A DNA stretch of 15,824 nucleotides from Candidatus Njordarchaeum guaymasense (GCA_030587605.1 JAUQYT010000096.1:1-15824), one strand, 5' to 3'. Positions 6,404 to 14,011 are shown, numbered from the stretch's first letter. Numbers and translations are program-made. The notes: generated by a model from the letters alone, not told the origin.

Positions 6404-7219
6404 ATGTGCGATTGGTGTGTCAAGCACGGAGACGGAAAGATATGGTATCTCAATGCCAAAAACTACTCGAGGAAAATGTATAAGGAAAGGAAAGCTGAAG
6501 CAAAAGGAGGATCCGACACAGATTTGCAGAGGACCGTGCTCGAGTATCTGAGGAACGCGATTTCCAATATTGGCACGGAGCAATGGCCATCGGTGAAGAA
6601 GAGCGTCGAAGGTTTTCTTCACAGCACTCATTTCGGACAAGTCGTCCCTCTGCAGGACATGGAGAAGGTTCTGGACATAGCTTGGCCTATAGCGACGATG
6701 ACTTGCGCGTGTAGGAGGCAGGCTAGAGGACTATCCGACGAGGAGAATTTCCACTGCATGGGTATTGGCGTAGGCATGTATAAGTGGGAGCGCTGGCCGG
6801 ACACCTATCGAGGCGGAGTCAATTTCATACCTCCGAAGGAGGCTAAGGACTTCATACAGAAGCTAAACAAGAAAGGTATTGTGCACACAGCCTGGACCTT
6901 TGGAACACCGTACATCGGTGGCATCTGCAATTGTGAGTACGAGTGCTGTTATGGTCTTCGCGGGCGCCTTGACTACGATCTCAAGGTTTTATTCAAGGGA
7001 CACTATGTCGCTCTACTTGATCCCGGGAAATGCAATGGCTGCAGACTCTGCGTTTCGCGCTGCCAGTTTGGCGCGATCAAGTATTCTCCATCTTTTGAGA
7101 AAATATCAATAGATTTGTTGAAGTGTTTTGGCTGTGGGTTATGCGAGACAGGGTGTGCAAGGAAGGCAATTCACTTGGAGTCCCGATCCAAGTTCCCTGC
7201 CCTAGCAAACTCCTGGTAA
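6404..7219 (+). CDS. Multi-cysteine iron-sulfur protein with two C-terminal [4Fe-4S] motifs
   Basis: This 271-aa soluble protein carries 17 cysteines. The N-terminus MCDWCVKHGDGKIWYLNAKN has a CxxC (C2, C5). The middle holds CAC (C101, C103), C118 and a CNCEYECC block (C175, C177, C181, C182), reminiscent of a family of anaerobe Fe-S proteins that share the MCDWC..HG.G..WY start. The C-terminus is a classic bacterial-type double ferredoxin domain: C210-x2-C213-x2-C216-x3-C220 and C241-x2-C244-x2-C247-x3-C251. The last cysteine of each motif lacks the usual following proline (Gln and Ala here). It could bind two [4Fe-4S] clusters plus one more metal site formed by the upstream cysteines. The ATG start at 6404 is the natural beginning. 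It heads a tight operon with a small ferredoxin and an unknown protein, suggesting an electron-transfer module. Precise function not recognised. Confidence 0.85.
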   Translation: MCDWCVKHGDGKIWYLNAKNYSRKMYKERKAEAKGGSDTDLQRTVLEYLRNAISNIGTEQWPSVKKSVEGFLHSTHFGQVVPLQDMEKVLDIAWPIATMTCACRRQARGLSDEENFHCMGIGVGMYKWERWPDTYRGGVNFIPPKEAKDFIQKLNKKGIVHTAWTFGTPYIGGICNCEYECCYGLRGRLDYDLKVLFKGHYVALLDPGKCNGCRLCVSRCQFGAIKYSPSFEKISIDLLKCFGCGLCETGCARKAIHLESRSKFPALANSW

Positions 7220-7243
7220 GCTAGGATCTGGAGGAGACGCTCC

Positions 7244-7501
7244 ATGAAGTTGGGCAACATCAAGATTGAAGTAGATGGGTCGAAGTGTAGGAATCCTATG
7301 GAATGCCAGAAGTGCATGCGCGTTTGCCCGCAAGTAGTATTTGCAGCAATTCCTACGAAGCCGAAGAAATACGAACTGAGTAAGGACTTTTCACTCTTTG
7401 CGCCTTTCGAAGCAGCATGTGTTCTATGTAATCTGTGCACTTCTGTCTGCCCCAACGACGCAATAAAGATTACATCGCGAGGAGGAGAGAAGACACCATG
7501 A
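7244..7501 (+). CDS. Small 2x[4Fe-4S] ferredoxin
   Basis: The 85-aa protein has two cluster motifs, C15-x5-C21-x2-C24-x3-C28-P and C59-x2-C62-x2-C65-x3-C69-P. The first loop is longer than the usual x2, and the two motifs are separated by a 30-residue linker that contains a charged stretch (PTKPKKYELSK). It most likely carries electrons for its operon partners. The ATG start follows a strong SD (GGAGGAG at 7231-7237). The gene begins 24 nt after the multi-cysteine protein and its TGA overlaps the ATG of the next gene (ATGA), so translation is probably coupled. The ferredoxin assignment is firm; the redox partner is unknown. Confidence 0.9.
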   Translation: MKLGNIKIEVDGSKCRNPMECQKCMRVCPQVVFAAIPTKPKKYELSKDFSLFAPFEAACVLCNLCTSVCPNDAIKITSRGGEKTP

Positions 7502-8067
7502 GCGGTGAAGAGGAGTTATACGATTACTATTTCTCAGACGCTCTGCTCTCAAGATTTGCTCAGAACTTCAGAATGGACGAAATCATCAGTAAGTTCATTT
7601 CCTCGGTCAGAGAGAAGAAAACCGACCAGATTGAAAATGTTGCCAAGCAAGTGTTAGGCGAGTACTCACAAAAGCTGACAAGTTTTCTAGTCAAGTCTGA
7701 AAAAGACTCCCTTGATCGAACTGGCGAAATAATGTACCAGGTTGCCGAGAAGACGGGAGTTATTTTTCCTAGCATTCCTCAGCGCCTCATAGAATTGGCA
7801 TTCATGTCCACGAGACCACAGGATAGACTTCTATTTCCCATAGCTACTACAAAGGAATTGGTCCTCAGGGTTGCGCCGTGCGCTGCGTACTCTGAGCTAA
7901 AGAAGAACCTTGGGGAAGAGAAAGTAAGAGGCGTACCCTGCAAATATGGCTGTATAGCAAACTCCAAGACATTGTTTGACGGGTTGAGGATTGCCGTCAA
8001 ATCAGAGATTAAAGCCAAGATGAGCGAAAAAGGGTATTGCGAGTTCGAATTCCAGTTGCAAGGATAG
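7498..8067 (+). CDS. Protein of unknown function, four conserved-looking C-terminal cysteines
   Basis: I do not recognise this 189-aa protein securely. The first 100 residues look helical and carry no cysteine. The C-terminal half has C128 (RVAPCAAYSE), C148 and C152 (VPCKYGC), and C181 in GYCEFEFQLQG. The spacing C..C-x3-C..C and the closing C-x-F-x-F strand recall the C-terminal half of small archaeal and anaerobe proteins related to the L-2-amino-thiazoline-4-carboxylate hydrolase-like domain, but this is a resemblance only. The four cysteines could bind a metal or an Fe-S cluster. No signal peptide or membrane segment is visible. The start is ATG 7498, overlapping the ferredoxin stop as ATGA. 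A longer frame starting at 7435 would overlap the ferredoxin by 67 nt and is rejected. Its place as the last gene of the Fe-S operon suggests it is the substrate-facing or cofactor-handling part of that module. Confidence 0.82.
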   Translation: MSGEEELYDYYFSDALLSRFAQNFRMDEIISKFISSVREKKTDQIENVAKQVLGEYSQKLTSFLVKSEKDSLDRTGEIMYQVAEKTGVIFPSIPQRLIELAFMSTRPQDRLLFPIATTKELVLRVAPCAAYSELKKNLGEEKVRGVPCKYGCIANSKTLFDGLRIAVKSEIKAKMSEKGYCEFEFQLQG

Positions 8068-8092
8068 AGGAAGCGCAGACAGAGACCGATTC

Positions 8093-8110
8093 AACAAGAG
8101 CTTGTTTTAT
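8093..8110 (+). terminator. Possible terminator hairpin after the Fe-S operon
   Basis: AACAAG and CTTGTT (8093-8098, 8101-8106) are reverse complements around AG, and TTTT begins in the second arm. The loop is very tight, so the real stem would be about 5 bp. A separate 10-bp palindrome, GCACTAGTGC (8122-8131), and a pyrimidine-rich stretch follow. No gene was seen in 8068-8285. Confidence 0.35.
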
Positions 8111-8169
8111 CGCCCAAATGCGCACTAGTGCTCTTCCTTTAAGTCTCCTTTTCACGAATTACCTCAGAT

Positions 8170-8219
8170 CTTCCTTTTTTCTGGGTAGAAAGGAAGCATT
8201 TTTAAGCAAAAGATAAAAT
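8170..8219 (+). promoter_or_regulatory. Histone promoter with adjoining imperfect hairpin
   Basis: CTTCCTTTTTTCT (8170-8182) and AGAAAGGAAG (8187-8196) pair around GGGT with a three-T bulge. The T-run may also terminate upstream transcripts. The purine-rich right arm (AGGAAGC) directly precedes TTTTTAAG (8199-8206), a good TATA match with a BRE-like flank. A second AT-rich element is GATAAAAT at 8212-8219. Either would give a leader of about 45-60 nt before the TTG start at 8286. Confidence 0.5.
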
Positions 8220-8285
8220 GAAGTATTCCTACGATGGATTTGCGCTATTTGAATCGTTTTCAGATCGAGGTGGGAGATGTAAAGC

Positions 8286-8513
8286 TTGCCGGAAACAATC
8301 TTGCCAAAAGCTTCAGTTGATCGGATCATCCGTAAGGCAGGAGCGGAAAGGGTTAGCGATAAGGCGTCAGCGGCTTTAGCGCTCGCGTTGGAGGAGATCG
8401 GTTTGGAGATAGCGAGGATTGCTCGAGAGCTCTCGGAGCACGCTAACAGGAAGACCATCACCGATAAAGATGTGAGGCTGGGCTATAACCAGTGGAAACG
8501 GAGTCGTGTGTGA
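8286..8513 (+). CDS. Archaeal histone (HMf type)
   Basis: The 75-aa protein is a single histone fold that dimerises and wraps DNA. It aligns throughout with HMfB: LPKASVDRIIRKAGAERVSDKA matches LP.AP..RIIK.AGAERVSD.A, followed by LEEIGLEIARIARELSEHANRKTITDKDV matching the second and third helices with the RKTI loop. Conserved loop residues AGAERVS (18-24) and RKT (55-57) contact DNA in known histones. The length is near the usual 65-70 with a short C-terminal addition (KRSRV). The start is TTG with GGGAG (8272-8276) nine bases upstream; an in-frame TAA at 8280-8282 excludes a longer form. It is monocistronic or loosely joined with the dehydrogenase 38 nt downstream. Confidence 0.95.
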   Translation: MPETILPKASVDRIIRKAGAERVSDKASAALALALEEIGLEIARIARELSEHANRKTITDKDVRLGYNQWKRSRV

Positions 8514-8551
8514 AGGATACCCCCTGCAGCTAGGTCGGAGTGCTTCAAGCA

Positions 8552-9583
8552 ATGAGAACCATGAAGGCTTCATTCTTCCAGGGTGCTGATAAGAAAACGA
8601 AGTTTACAGTCGAGGAGACAGAAATCCCTCAGCTGAAAGAAGACGAAGTTCTAGTGAATGTAAGAGCTGCAGCCTTGTGTGGCACAGATCTACATATATA
8701 CGAAGGTGGATTGAAAACTTTCAAGTTACCGATAATCATGGGACATGAGTGGGCTGGAGACGTGGTCGAGGTCGGAACCAAGGTCAAGATGCTAAAGAGG
8801 GGGGACCGCGTATTCTCTGCTCCGCACTACTCCTGCGGCTCCTGTTATTATTGTAGGAGTGGAAGGGAGAATCTCTGTGAGCAAAGAGGAAACTTTGGAA
8901 GAACGCGCGATGGGTGCTTTGCCGAGTACGCTGTGGCACCTTTCTCGTCCTTGTATCTTTTGCCTTCAAAGATTACTTATGAAGTCGGTTCTCTGATAGG
9001 TGACACACTTAGCACCGCTGCGCACGCAGTGCAACGAGCTAGGATCACGCCAGGAGATACAGTCGCTATTTGGGGCTTGGGACCAGTTGGGCAATGTCTC
9101 TTGCAGATGGCTCGGATAGCTGGCGCGGGCAGAGTGACAGCGATCGACGTTGTGTCAGACAGACTGTCTCTGGCCCGGAAACTCGGCGCTGATGTTGTGG
9201 TGAATTCCAACGAGACGGATCCAGTCAGGTTCATTAAGGATGAATCAAACGGACGAGGCGTTGACTTAACGATTGAGGCGGCAGGAGCGCCAGCAACTTA
9301 CATGCAGGCATTTGAGGCAACTGCCAAGGGAGGAAAACTTCTACTCGTGGCTGTGCATGATAAACCAGTCGAAACTGCGCTGAGGGCAATAATGTGGAGG
9401 GAAGTGTCAATCATAGGCAGCTTCGCTCACGTGGCTTCCGAGGCTGACAAATTCATAGAGCTAGTCTTGAACGATAGAGTCAAACTCGAGCCACTGATCA
9501 GCCACCGATTCCCCTTAGAGAAGATAAATGAAGCCTTCGAACTCTTCGCAGGCAGAAAAACAAACAAAGTCGTACTATTCTAG
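8552..9583 (+). CDS. Zinc-dependent medium-chain alcohol/polyol dehydrogenase
   Basis: A 343-aa member of the MDR family (alcohol, sorbitol and threonine dehydrogenases). Catalytic zinc ligands are C43 (LCGTDLH) and the GHE motif H65/E66; D151 or a nearby acid may be the third. The structural zinc lobe C95-x2-C98-x2-C101-x7-C109 is intact. The Rossmann motif is GLGPVG (175-180), with D199 at the end of the second strand, which favours NAD over NADP. The region CGTDLHIYEG resembles threonine 3-dehydrogenase, but the substrate cannot be fixed; acting on an alcohol or aldehyde linked to the AOR reactions is possible. ATG 8552 is preferred because GGAGTG lies nine bases upstream (8537-8542). GTG at 8540 and ATG at 8561 are alternatives, the latter giving the classic MKA start. 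Confidence 0.92.
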   Translation: MRTMKASFFQGADKKTKFTVEETEIPQLKEDEVLVNVRAAALCGTDLHIYEGGLKTFKLPIIMGHEWAGDVVEVGTKVKMLKRGDRVFSAPHYSCGSCYYCRSGRENLCEQRGNFGRTRDGCFAEYAVAPFSSLYLLPSKITYEVGSLIGDTLSTAAHAVQRARITPGDTVAIWGLGPVGQCLLQMARIAGAGRVTAIDVVSDRLSLARKLGADVVVNSNETDPVRFIKDESNGRGVDLTIEAAGAPATYMQAFEATAKGGKLLLVAVHDKPVETALRAIMWREVSIIGSFAHVASEADKFIELVLNDRVKLEPLISHRFPLEKINEAFELFAGRKTNKVVLF

Positions 9584-9623
9584 CCTGAACAAGAGAAAGG
9601 TCATTTGGCCTAAATGCTGTACT

Positions 9624-10775
9624 TCATTGGAAATGCGTTCTCATTTTCCATGTGTCGAACGGCGGGCAACCCGAGATAAAGATCCCTTTGTTCTTATGCT
9701 TCGCAGCGCAGTCCCCTATCACGAACGTTGTTCCGCTCAACTTCTCCGGAACCGATGGGGAGACCCCCATTATTATGTTTATGTCTCCCTTAACCTTGTC
9801 TAGAACGCCATGTTTTTTCATCCCATCAAGCCCGACTCGAGCCCATGCGTAGCATCCACTTTGGCACGGGCCTCCGACATAAACGTTCACCCTGGGAAAG
9901 ACCCCAATCAGTTCCGTTGAGGGCTTTCTAAAATGCCTTCTAACGCTCTTCAAAGCAACGCCTTTGACCAAAATCTTGCTCATATCTAGCGTGCCAAGCC
10001 CTTGAATTTGGGCAAGTCGGAGTGATGGAATCAATTCAGGTTCAAAACCCATAATGGAGGATGCTACAGCATCAACAGAGACGACGTTATCGCCAGCAAC
10101 TAATAGATTCGTTTTGACTGGTGAGCCGTACGTTGGTCCCTGCCCCTCAAGGGCAATAGTTCCGTCGACTACCGCGAAGTTTGGTCTCGCAACACTTGTT
10201 ATGTCGACGATCTTCTGGTGTATGTCGTCTCTATGCATCAGTCTCTTGTCCTCTGGTTTGAGCAGTCCGTGCTGGTTCTTGATGGAGAGTGAGACAGTAG
10301 TCTGGTTGTGTGTCTTCATCTTAGGAACGGTTATGAATACATTACAGCTCAGGAATGGCTTTGGTAAACGTACTTTGGTCATTATCTTGGCGTTTGGGGC
10401 ATCGACTTCTTCGTAGGGTTCCTCATCGAGGTAGGAAACCTCGGCCCCGGCACTTCGTACTGCCTCCTCGATTCCAACCTTGGCTAAAACTTCTCTGGAC
10501 TTGTATGCGATGAAAGGCGAGTCACCGACAATGACGCGCCCAGCTCCAGCCCCTAGAACAATATTAACAAGTGATTTGACTACAGCGGGGTTCGTGACAG
10601 CTCCAGTCTCGTGGGACAGAGGAACAACAGCATTTGGCTTAATGAATACGCTATCGCCCTTCTTCACTATTCTCTCGATGCCGCCTACTAGAATAATCGC
10701 TTTCTTCATTGCGTCATCAATGCGACCGGCTTTTACCTTGACAATTGAAACCTCATTAACACTCAATTCTACCAC
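9624..10775 (-). CDS. DUF362 family protein with C-terminal cysteine cluster
   Basis: DUF362 (COG2006) proteins are common in anaerobes and have no firmly known function; many have an attached Fe-S domain. This 383-aa form shows the family landmarks KPNAV (46-50), TNPAVVKSLV, VGDSP (83-87), VPKMKTH (150-156), the LSIKNQHGLL block (163-172), and VVDGTIALEGQGP (202-214). No ferredoxin domain is present. Instead the C-terminal 85 residues hold C304-x3-C308 (GGPCQSGCY) and C356/C370 (GDCAAKH..SGCPP), four cysteines that could ligate one cluster or metal. C144 is isolated. The start is GTG at 10775; TTG eleven bases inward (MSVNEVSIVK) is possible. It lies 137 nt downstream of iorB with its own TATA element and convergent to the dehydrogenase gene, separated by 40 nt. 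Confidence 0.88.
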   Translation of the reverse strand: MVELSVNEVSIVKVKAGRIDDAMKKAIILVGGIERIVKKGDSVFIKPNAVVPLSHETGAVTNPAVVKSLVNIVLGAGAGRVIVGDSPFIAYKSREVLAKVGIEEAVRSAGAEVSYLDEEPYEEVDAPNAKIMTKVRLPKPFLSCNVFITVPKMKTHNQTTVSLSIKNQHGLLKPEDKRLMHRDDIHQKIVDITSVARPNFAVVDGTIALEGQGPTYGSPVKTNLLVAGDNVVSVDAVASSIMGFEPELIPSLRLAQIQGLGTLDMSKILVKGVALKSVRRHFRKPSTELIGVFPRVNVYVGGPCQSGCYAWARVGLDGMKKHGVLDKVKGDINIIMGVSPSVPEKLSGTTFVIGDCAAKHKNKGIFISGCPPFDTWKMRTHFQ

Positions 10776-10820
10776 TTCGTCCCAGATTCAACGAAATCTT
10801 CTCGGTTAGAGAGACGCAAT

Positions 10821-10850
10821 TTGACCTCGGCGTCAATTTCTGCATATAAG
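10821..10850 (-). promoter_or_regulatory. Promoter of the DUF362 gene
   Basis: On the minus strand CTTATATGC (10842-10850) is a TATA-like element; the transcription start would be near 10820, about 45 nt before the GTG codon. A short inverted repeat, TTGAC-n6-GTCAA (10821-10836), covers that predicted start and may be an operator. A T5 run right after the iorB stop (10908-10912, minus strand) may end the upstream transcript. Confidence 0.45.
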
Positions 10851-10912
10851 AGACATCACGTTTGTTCGGGTTTCCAGGAATTAAAGATTTGTGAGTAGAT
10901 CTTCTTCAAAAA

Positions 10913-11512
10913 CTATTTACTTCGTAGAGTCTCGTTGCGCCCCATCTGGTATGCCCTGAAATTAACCTCAAAGTATCGTTGAGGCAAGAGCATTTTCATG
11001 GCTTCCGTTATCGACTTGTCACTAACGGGAACCCGACCCGCACCAACCCCTGCCCCCAGCATGACGTTGTTTAAGGTCATCGGTGAACCTGCTTTCTCCG
11101 CAATCGCCCGAGCATCGATTAGGAATAGCTTGGTTGAAATCTGCCTGATTGTACGCAATACTTCATCACTCGTCGGGTATCGTGTCAGCCCAATTGTGAC
11201 CATGGGCGGAAGAGTCACTTGTGTGTTAAGTACAAATACTGTTTTATTTGAGGCGAAGGATAGCGACGTTAGGGTTTCCGCAAATTCCAACGAGATCACG
11301 AGATCAGCGCCACCTTCGGGTATAGTTGAAGAATTGATGGAATCTCCGAATCTAACGCTGCAAGGTACTCTACCTCCTCTTTGAGACATTCCATGGATTT
11401 CGGCCATCAACACCTTATGTCCTTCAAACATGCCCGCTCTTGCTAGTATCTGGGCAGTTGTTAGGACTCCCTGCCCACCAATCCCCGTGATCAAGGTGTT
11501 ATAATCTTTCAT
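10913..11512 (-). CDS. iorB: Indolepyruvate:ferredoxin oxidoreductase, beta subunit
   Basis: IorB is the small subunit of the enzyme that oxidatively decarboxylates aryl pyruvates from aromatic amino acids to aryl-acetyl-CoA and reduces ferredoxin. The 199-aa protein is a 2-oxoacid oxidoreductase gamma-type domain with ITGIGGQGVLTTAQILARAG (8-26), HGMSQRGGRVPCSVR (40-54) and NVMLGAGVGAG (148-158), at normal family length. Its ATG lies inside the end of iorA (14-nt overlap), with GGAGG twelve bases upstream, so the subunits are translationally linked. It carries no cluster motif, as expected because the clusters are in IorA. Confidence 0.95.
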   Translation of the reverse strand: MKDYNTLITGIGGQGVLTTAQILARAGMFEGHKVLMAEIHGMSQRGGRVPCSVRFGDSINSSTIPEGGADLVISLEFAETLTSLSFASNKTVFVLNTQVTLPPMVTIGLTRYPTSDEVLRTIRQISTKLFLIDARAIAEKAGSPMTLNNVMLGAGVGAGRVPVSDKSITEAMKMLLPQRYFEVNFRAYQMGRNETLRSK

Positions 11513-13415
11513 TCTTTGCAGCAGCCTCCTTTCTTTGGGGCTTAATGGTCTTGTATGGGCAGAGTGTTGCGCAGACGCCGCAACCTAAGCACAGCAACTG
11601 ATCGATTTCCGGCTTCTGCTTCTCGTTGCTCTTGCTTATTGCTGGGCAAGCGAAAATCTTGTAGCATACTCCACAGTCCTTGCATGCCTCTGGATCTATG
11701 ACGTAGGTTGGAACATATTCGCCTTTTCTTCTCCTTTCTGCGACTGCTTGGAGAGTGCAGGCTTGCCTGGCAACTATGACTGAGAGCTCTCCTCGCTCAG
11801 AAGCTTCTCGAATTGCTTTTCGCGTTTCTTTCACGTTAAATGGGTCCACTACGACAACGTTTTCCACTCCACATGCTTTTGCAATATCCTCGATCAAGAT
11901 TATCTTGGCTTTTTCACCCGATGCCGAGACGCCCGCTGCGGGGTTTGGCTGATGTCCTGTCATTGCCGTAACAAGATTGTCTAGAACGATAAGTACGAAC
12001 TTCGCTCCATTATAGACCGCGTTTATGAGTCCAGGTATGCTTGCGTGAAAGAACGTTGAGTCGCCTACAGTGACAATCACAGATCTGTCAACGAAATGGC
12101 TAATCCCATTGCTTAACCCTACCCCAGATCCCATGCAGATCAGGTTATCAACGACTTCCTGTGGTGGGAGTATGCCTAGGCTATAGCATCCTATGTCGCT
12201 ACTATAGATGGCCTTTCCGCCAGTTGCCATTTTTATCGCGTAGAATGATGCACGATGTGGACAACCAGGGCAAAGAATTGGGGGCCTAAGTGGGAGCAGT
12301 TTTGACGCATCTGTGGATCTTCCTTCAATTTCAGCTAGACTAGCTGGTAGAGGTTTGCCAACTATCTTAGAGATTGCCTTGGCAACCTTGCCTACTGAGA
12401 GTTCTCCCTCTACGGGTATATGCCCTGAATGTTTACCGAACACTTTGAGTTCTATGCCCTCATGAGACGCAAGCGCCGCTATTTGCGTTTCAAGGAACGA
12501 CTCCAATTCCTCTACAACAACGATTCTCTCGAATTGGGACAGGAAGTTCTTCAACCGTTTCTCGGGAAGAGGGTTGATCATGCCAATTTTCATTACAGGA
12601 AGACGCAAACCCAATATGTTGAGAGAGTCCATGACATAATTGAAAGAAACACCTGAAGTGACTATCGCCGTCTTCTCCCTTGCATCTCCGTTAAGTATCC
12701 TTGTGAGACGTGTTTCTTCTGAGTACTTTTTCACCTCATCGAATTTCCTAAGGAGAACGCTCCGTCTTTTTCTAGCATTTGTGGGCATGAGCGCAAAACG
12801 AGATGTGTCTTTTACGTAGTTTGCCTTATTTCTTCCTTCCTTTATTGGTCCGAGCGTGACCTCCCCTCGCGAGTGACTTATCCTAGTAACAGTGTGGATC
12901 ATTATCGGTAATTCAAATCTCTCTGAGAGATCAAAGGCTTTCTTCGTGAAGTCCTTGCATTCTTGGGGGTTTGAAGGCTCAAGCGCAGGCCAGTACCCAA
13001 ATAATGCGAAGTAGCGGTTGTCTTGTTCATTCTGGCTGGAGAAACACTCGGGGTCGTCAGCGCTGACGAGCACCAAGCCACCTCTGACTCCACTATAAGC
13101 CAGTGACATAAACGCGTCGGAAGCAACATTTAGCCCGACGTGTTTCATCGCAGTCATCGCCCTCATGTTAATGAAAGCAGCACCGGCTGCAACCTCTAGA
13201 GCCACTTTCTCATTGACGGAGAACTCGAAGTAAAGGTCAGCATCCTTCGAGACGGATGCTAGCGTGTCTCCAATCTCGGATGCTGGCGTGCCAGGATAAA
13301 CCGCCGCGACTTGCACTCCCGCTTCAATAGCTCCTCTAGCTATCGCCTCGTTTCCCAACAGGAGAGTCTTCTTCCTGGGAGAATTGATTATGATGTCGAC
13401 ATACTTATGTGACAA
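11499..13415 (-). CDS. iorA: Indolepyruvate:ferredoxin oxidoreductase, alpha subunit
   Basis: The large subunit binds thiamine diphosphate and the iron-sulfur clusters. From the TTG start it has 638 residues. It begins with the KTLLLGNEAIARGAIEAG block, then YPGTPASEIG and MKHVGLNV. These are followed by CPGCPHRASFY, the thiamine site GDSTFFHASIPGL with NLVTAMTGHQPNP, and two C-terminal [4Fe-4S] motifs: C578-x2-C581-x2-C584-x5-C590-P and C609-x2-C612-x2-C615-x3-C619-P. An ATG at 13547 would add 44 residues without family resemblance. I prefer TTG 13415 because GGAGGG (13425-13430) lies nine bases upstream, and TATA-like elements lie inside the would-be extension. However, the ATG overlaps the upstream stop as TAATG, so coupled initiation there remains possible. 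With iorB it forms the aromatic amino acid branch of peptide catabolism. Confidence 0.95.
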   Translation of the reverse strand: MSHKYVDIIINSPRKKTLLLGNEAIARGAIEAGVQVAAVYPGTPASEIGDTLASVSKDADLYFEFSVNEKVALEVAAGAAFINMRAMTAMKHVGLNVASDAFMSLAYSGVRGGLVLVSADDPECFSSQNEQDNRYFALFGYWPALEPSNPQECKDFTKKAFDLSERFELPIMIHTVTRISHSRGEVTLGPIKEGRNKANYVKDTSRFALMPTNARKRRSVLLRKFDEVKKYSEETRLTRILNGDAREKTAIVTSGVSFNYVMDSLNILGLRLPVMKIGMINPLPEKRLKNFLSQFERIVVVEELESFLETQIAALASHEGIELKVFGKHSGHIPVEGELSVGKVAKAISKIVGKPLPASLAEIEGRSTDASKLLPLRPPILCPGCPHRASFYAIKMATGGKAIYSSDIGCYSLGILPPQEVVDNLICMGSGVGLSNGISHFVDRSVIVTVGDSTFFHASIPGLINAVYNGAKFVLIVLDNLVTAMTGHQPNPAAGVSASGEKAKIILIEDIAKACGVENVVVVDPFNVKETRKAIREASERGELSVIVARQACTLQAVAERRRKGEYVPTYVIDPEACKDCGVCYKIFACPAISKSNEKQKPEIDQLLCLGCGVCATLCPYKTIKPQRKEAAAKNERL

Positions 13416-13534
13416 GTCCTTAGACCCTCCAAAAAGCCAAGTAGCTGAATTGGGGGAGGTTAACCTGTAATAATGAGGAGTACTATGGAACGTCATATCA
13501 ATATTTATCTTTGTCAAGAGGATTGAACAGACCC

Positions 13535-13543
13535 ATTTATAAG
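13535..13543 (-). promoter_or_regulatory. Probable iorAB promoter element
   Basis: Minus strand CTTATAAAT overlaps the end of the YkgJ-like gene and would start a transcript near 13512, giving a leader of about 95 nt to the preferred TTG start. A second AT-rich element (AAATATTGATAT, about 13497-13508) would give a shorter leader of about 60 nt. Confidence 0.4.
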
Positions 13544-13546
13544 ACA

Positions 13547-14011
13547 TTATTGGTAACGTGAATTCGAACGGGGTTCCTCACTTGATTTGAAGTTGCTTGT
13601 TACTTCCTGAGCCAGTTTTTCAAAGAACTCCCTTGGCAACTTTTTTCCGCGACCTAACCCTGGGCAGTCCTTCGATGAGGCAGTAAAGGCGATTACGTTG
13701 TTACCTTCGTACTCAACAGCGAAAGGGTAGCTCCTACATATCAAGGGGCGAGAATCGTATATCGTGCACGTCGAGTCGCCGTTAAGAAATAGGCAGCTTC
13801 CCGACATCTTCTTCATGATGTGTGAGAAAGGTTTAGGAGCTGCATGAGTTGCCCTACAGAAGTTCTTCGGAGACTGGTGAGTAACTTTCGCAATATTGTC
13901 TATGTCTTTGGGTGTTAGGATTATCTTCCTTCTGTGGCTCCCCGTATCTCTGCAACATAGACCACACTTGATACATTCAAGGTGCAAGTCGGGCGGATAA
14001 TTCAATCGCAT
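13547..14011 (-). CDS. YkgJ-family zinc/iron-chelating cysteine-cluster protein
   Basis: This small 154-aa protein has the YkgJ (UPF0153) pattern: C13-x2-C16-G-x-C19-C20 near the N-terminus, then C73 (SGSCLFL), C82 (STCTIY), DSRPLICRSYPF with C92, and a late cysteine in KDCPGL. The family is proposed to hold a metal or Fe-S cluster; its biochemical role is not settled. In anaerobes members often sit beside Fe-S or oxidoreductase genes. ATG 14011 starts at the conserved N-terminus. It follows the CoA-transferase-like pair by 35 nt and its stop overlaps a possible iorA ATG (TAATG), so it sits within one minus-strand series. A role in supplying or repairing clusters of IorA is conceivable but unsupported. 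Confidence 0.88.
   Translation of the reverse strand: MRLNYPPDLHLECIKCGLCCRDTGSHRRKIILTPKDIDNIAKVTHQSPKNFCRATHAAPKPFSHIMKKMSGSCLFLNGDSTCTIYDSRPLICRSYPFAVEYEGNNVIAFTASSKDCPGLGRGKKLPREFFEKLAQEVTSNFKSSEEPRSNSRYQ

Noticed and set aside
7435..7497. Upstream extension of the 189-aa protein
   Set aside because: It would overlap the ferredoxin by 67 nt through its second cluster motif; the ATGA junction at 7498 is a normal coupled start.
8122..8131. GCACTAGTGC palindrome
   Set aside because: Ten bases of symmetry between operons with no promoter nearby; too short to claim a function.
8234..8320. A 28-codon open frame overlapping the histone start in another frame
   Set aside because: It contains the histone SD and has no family resemblance; it could be a regulatory upstream ORF, but nothing supports translation.
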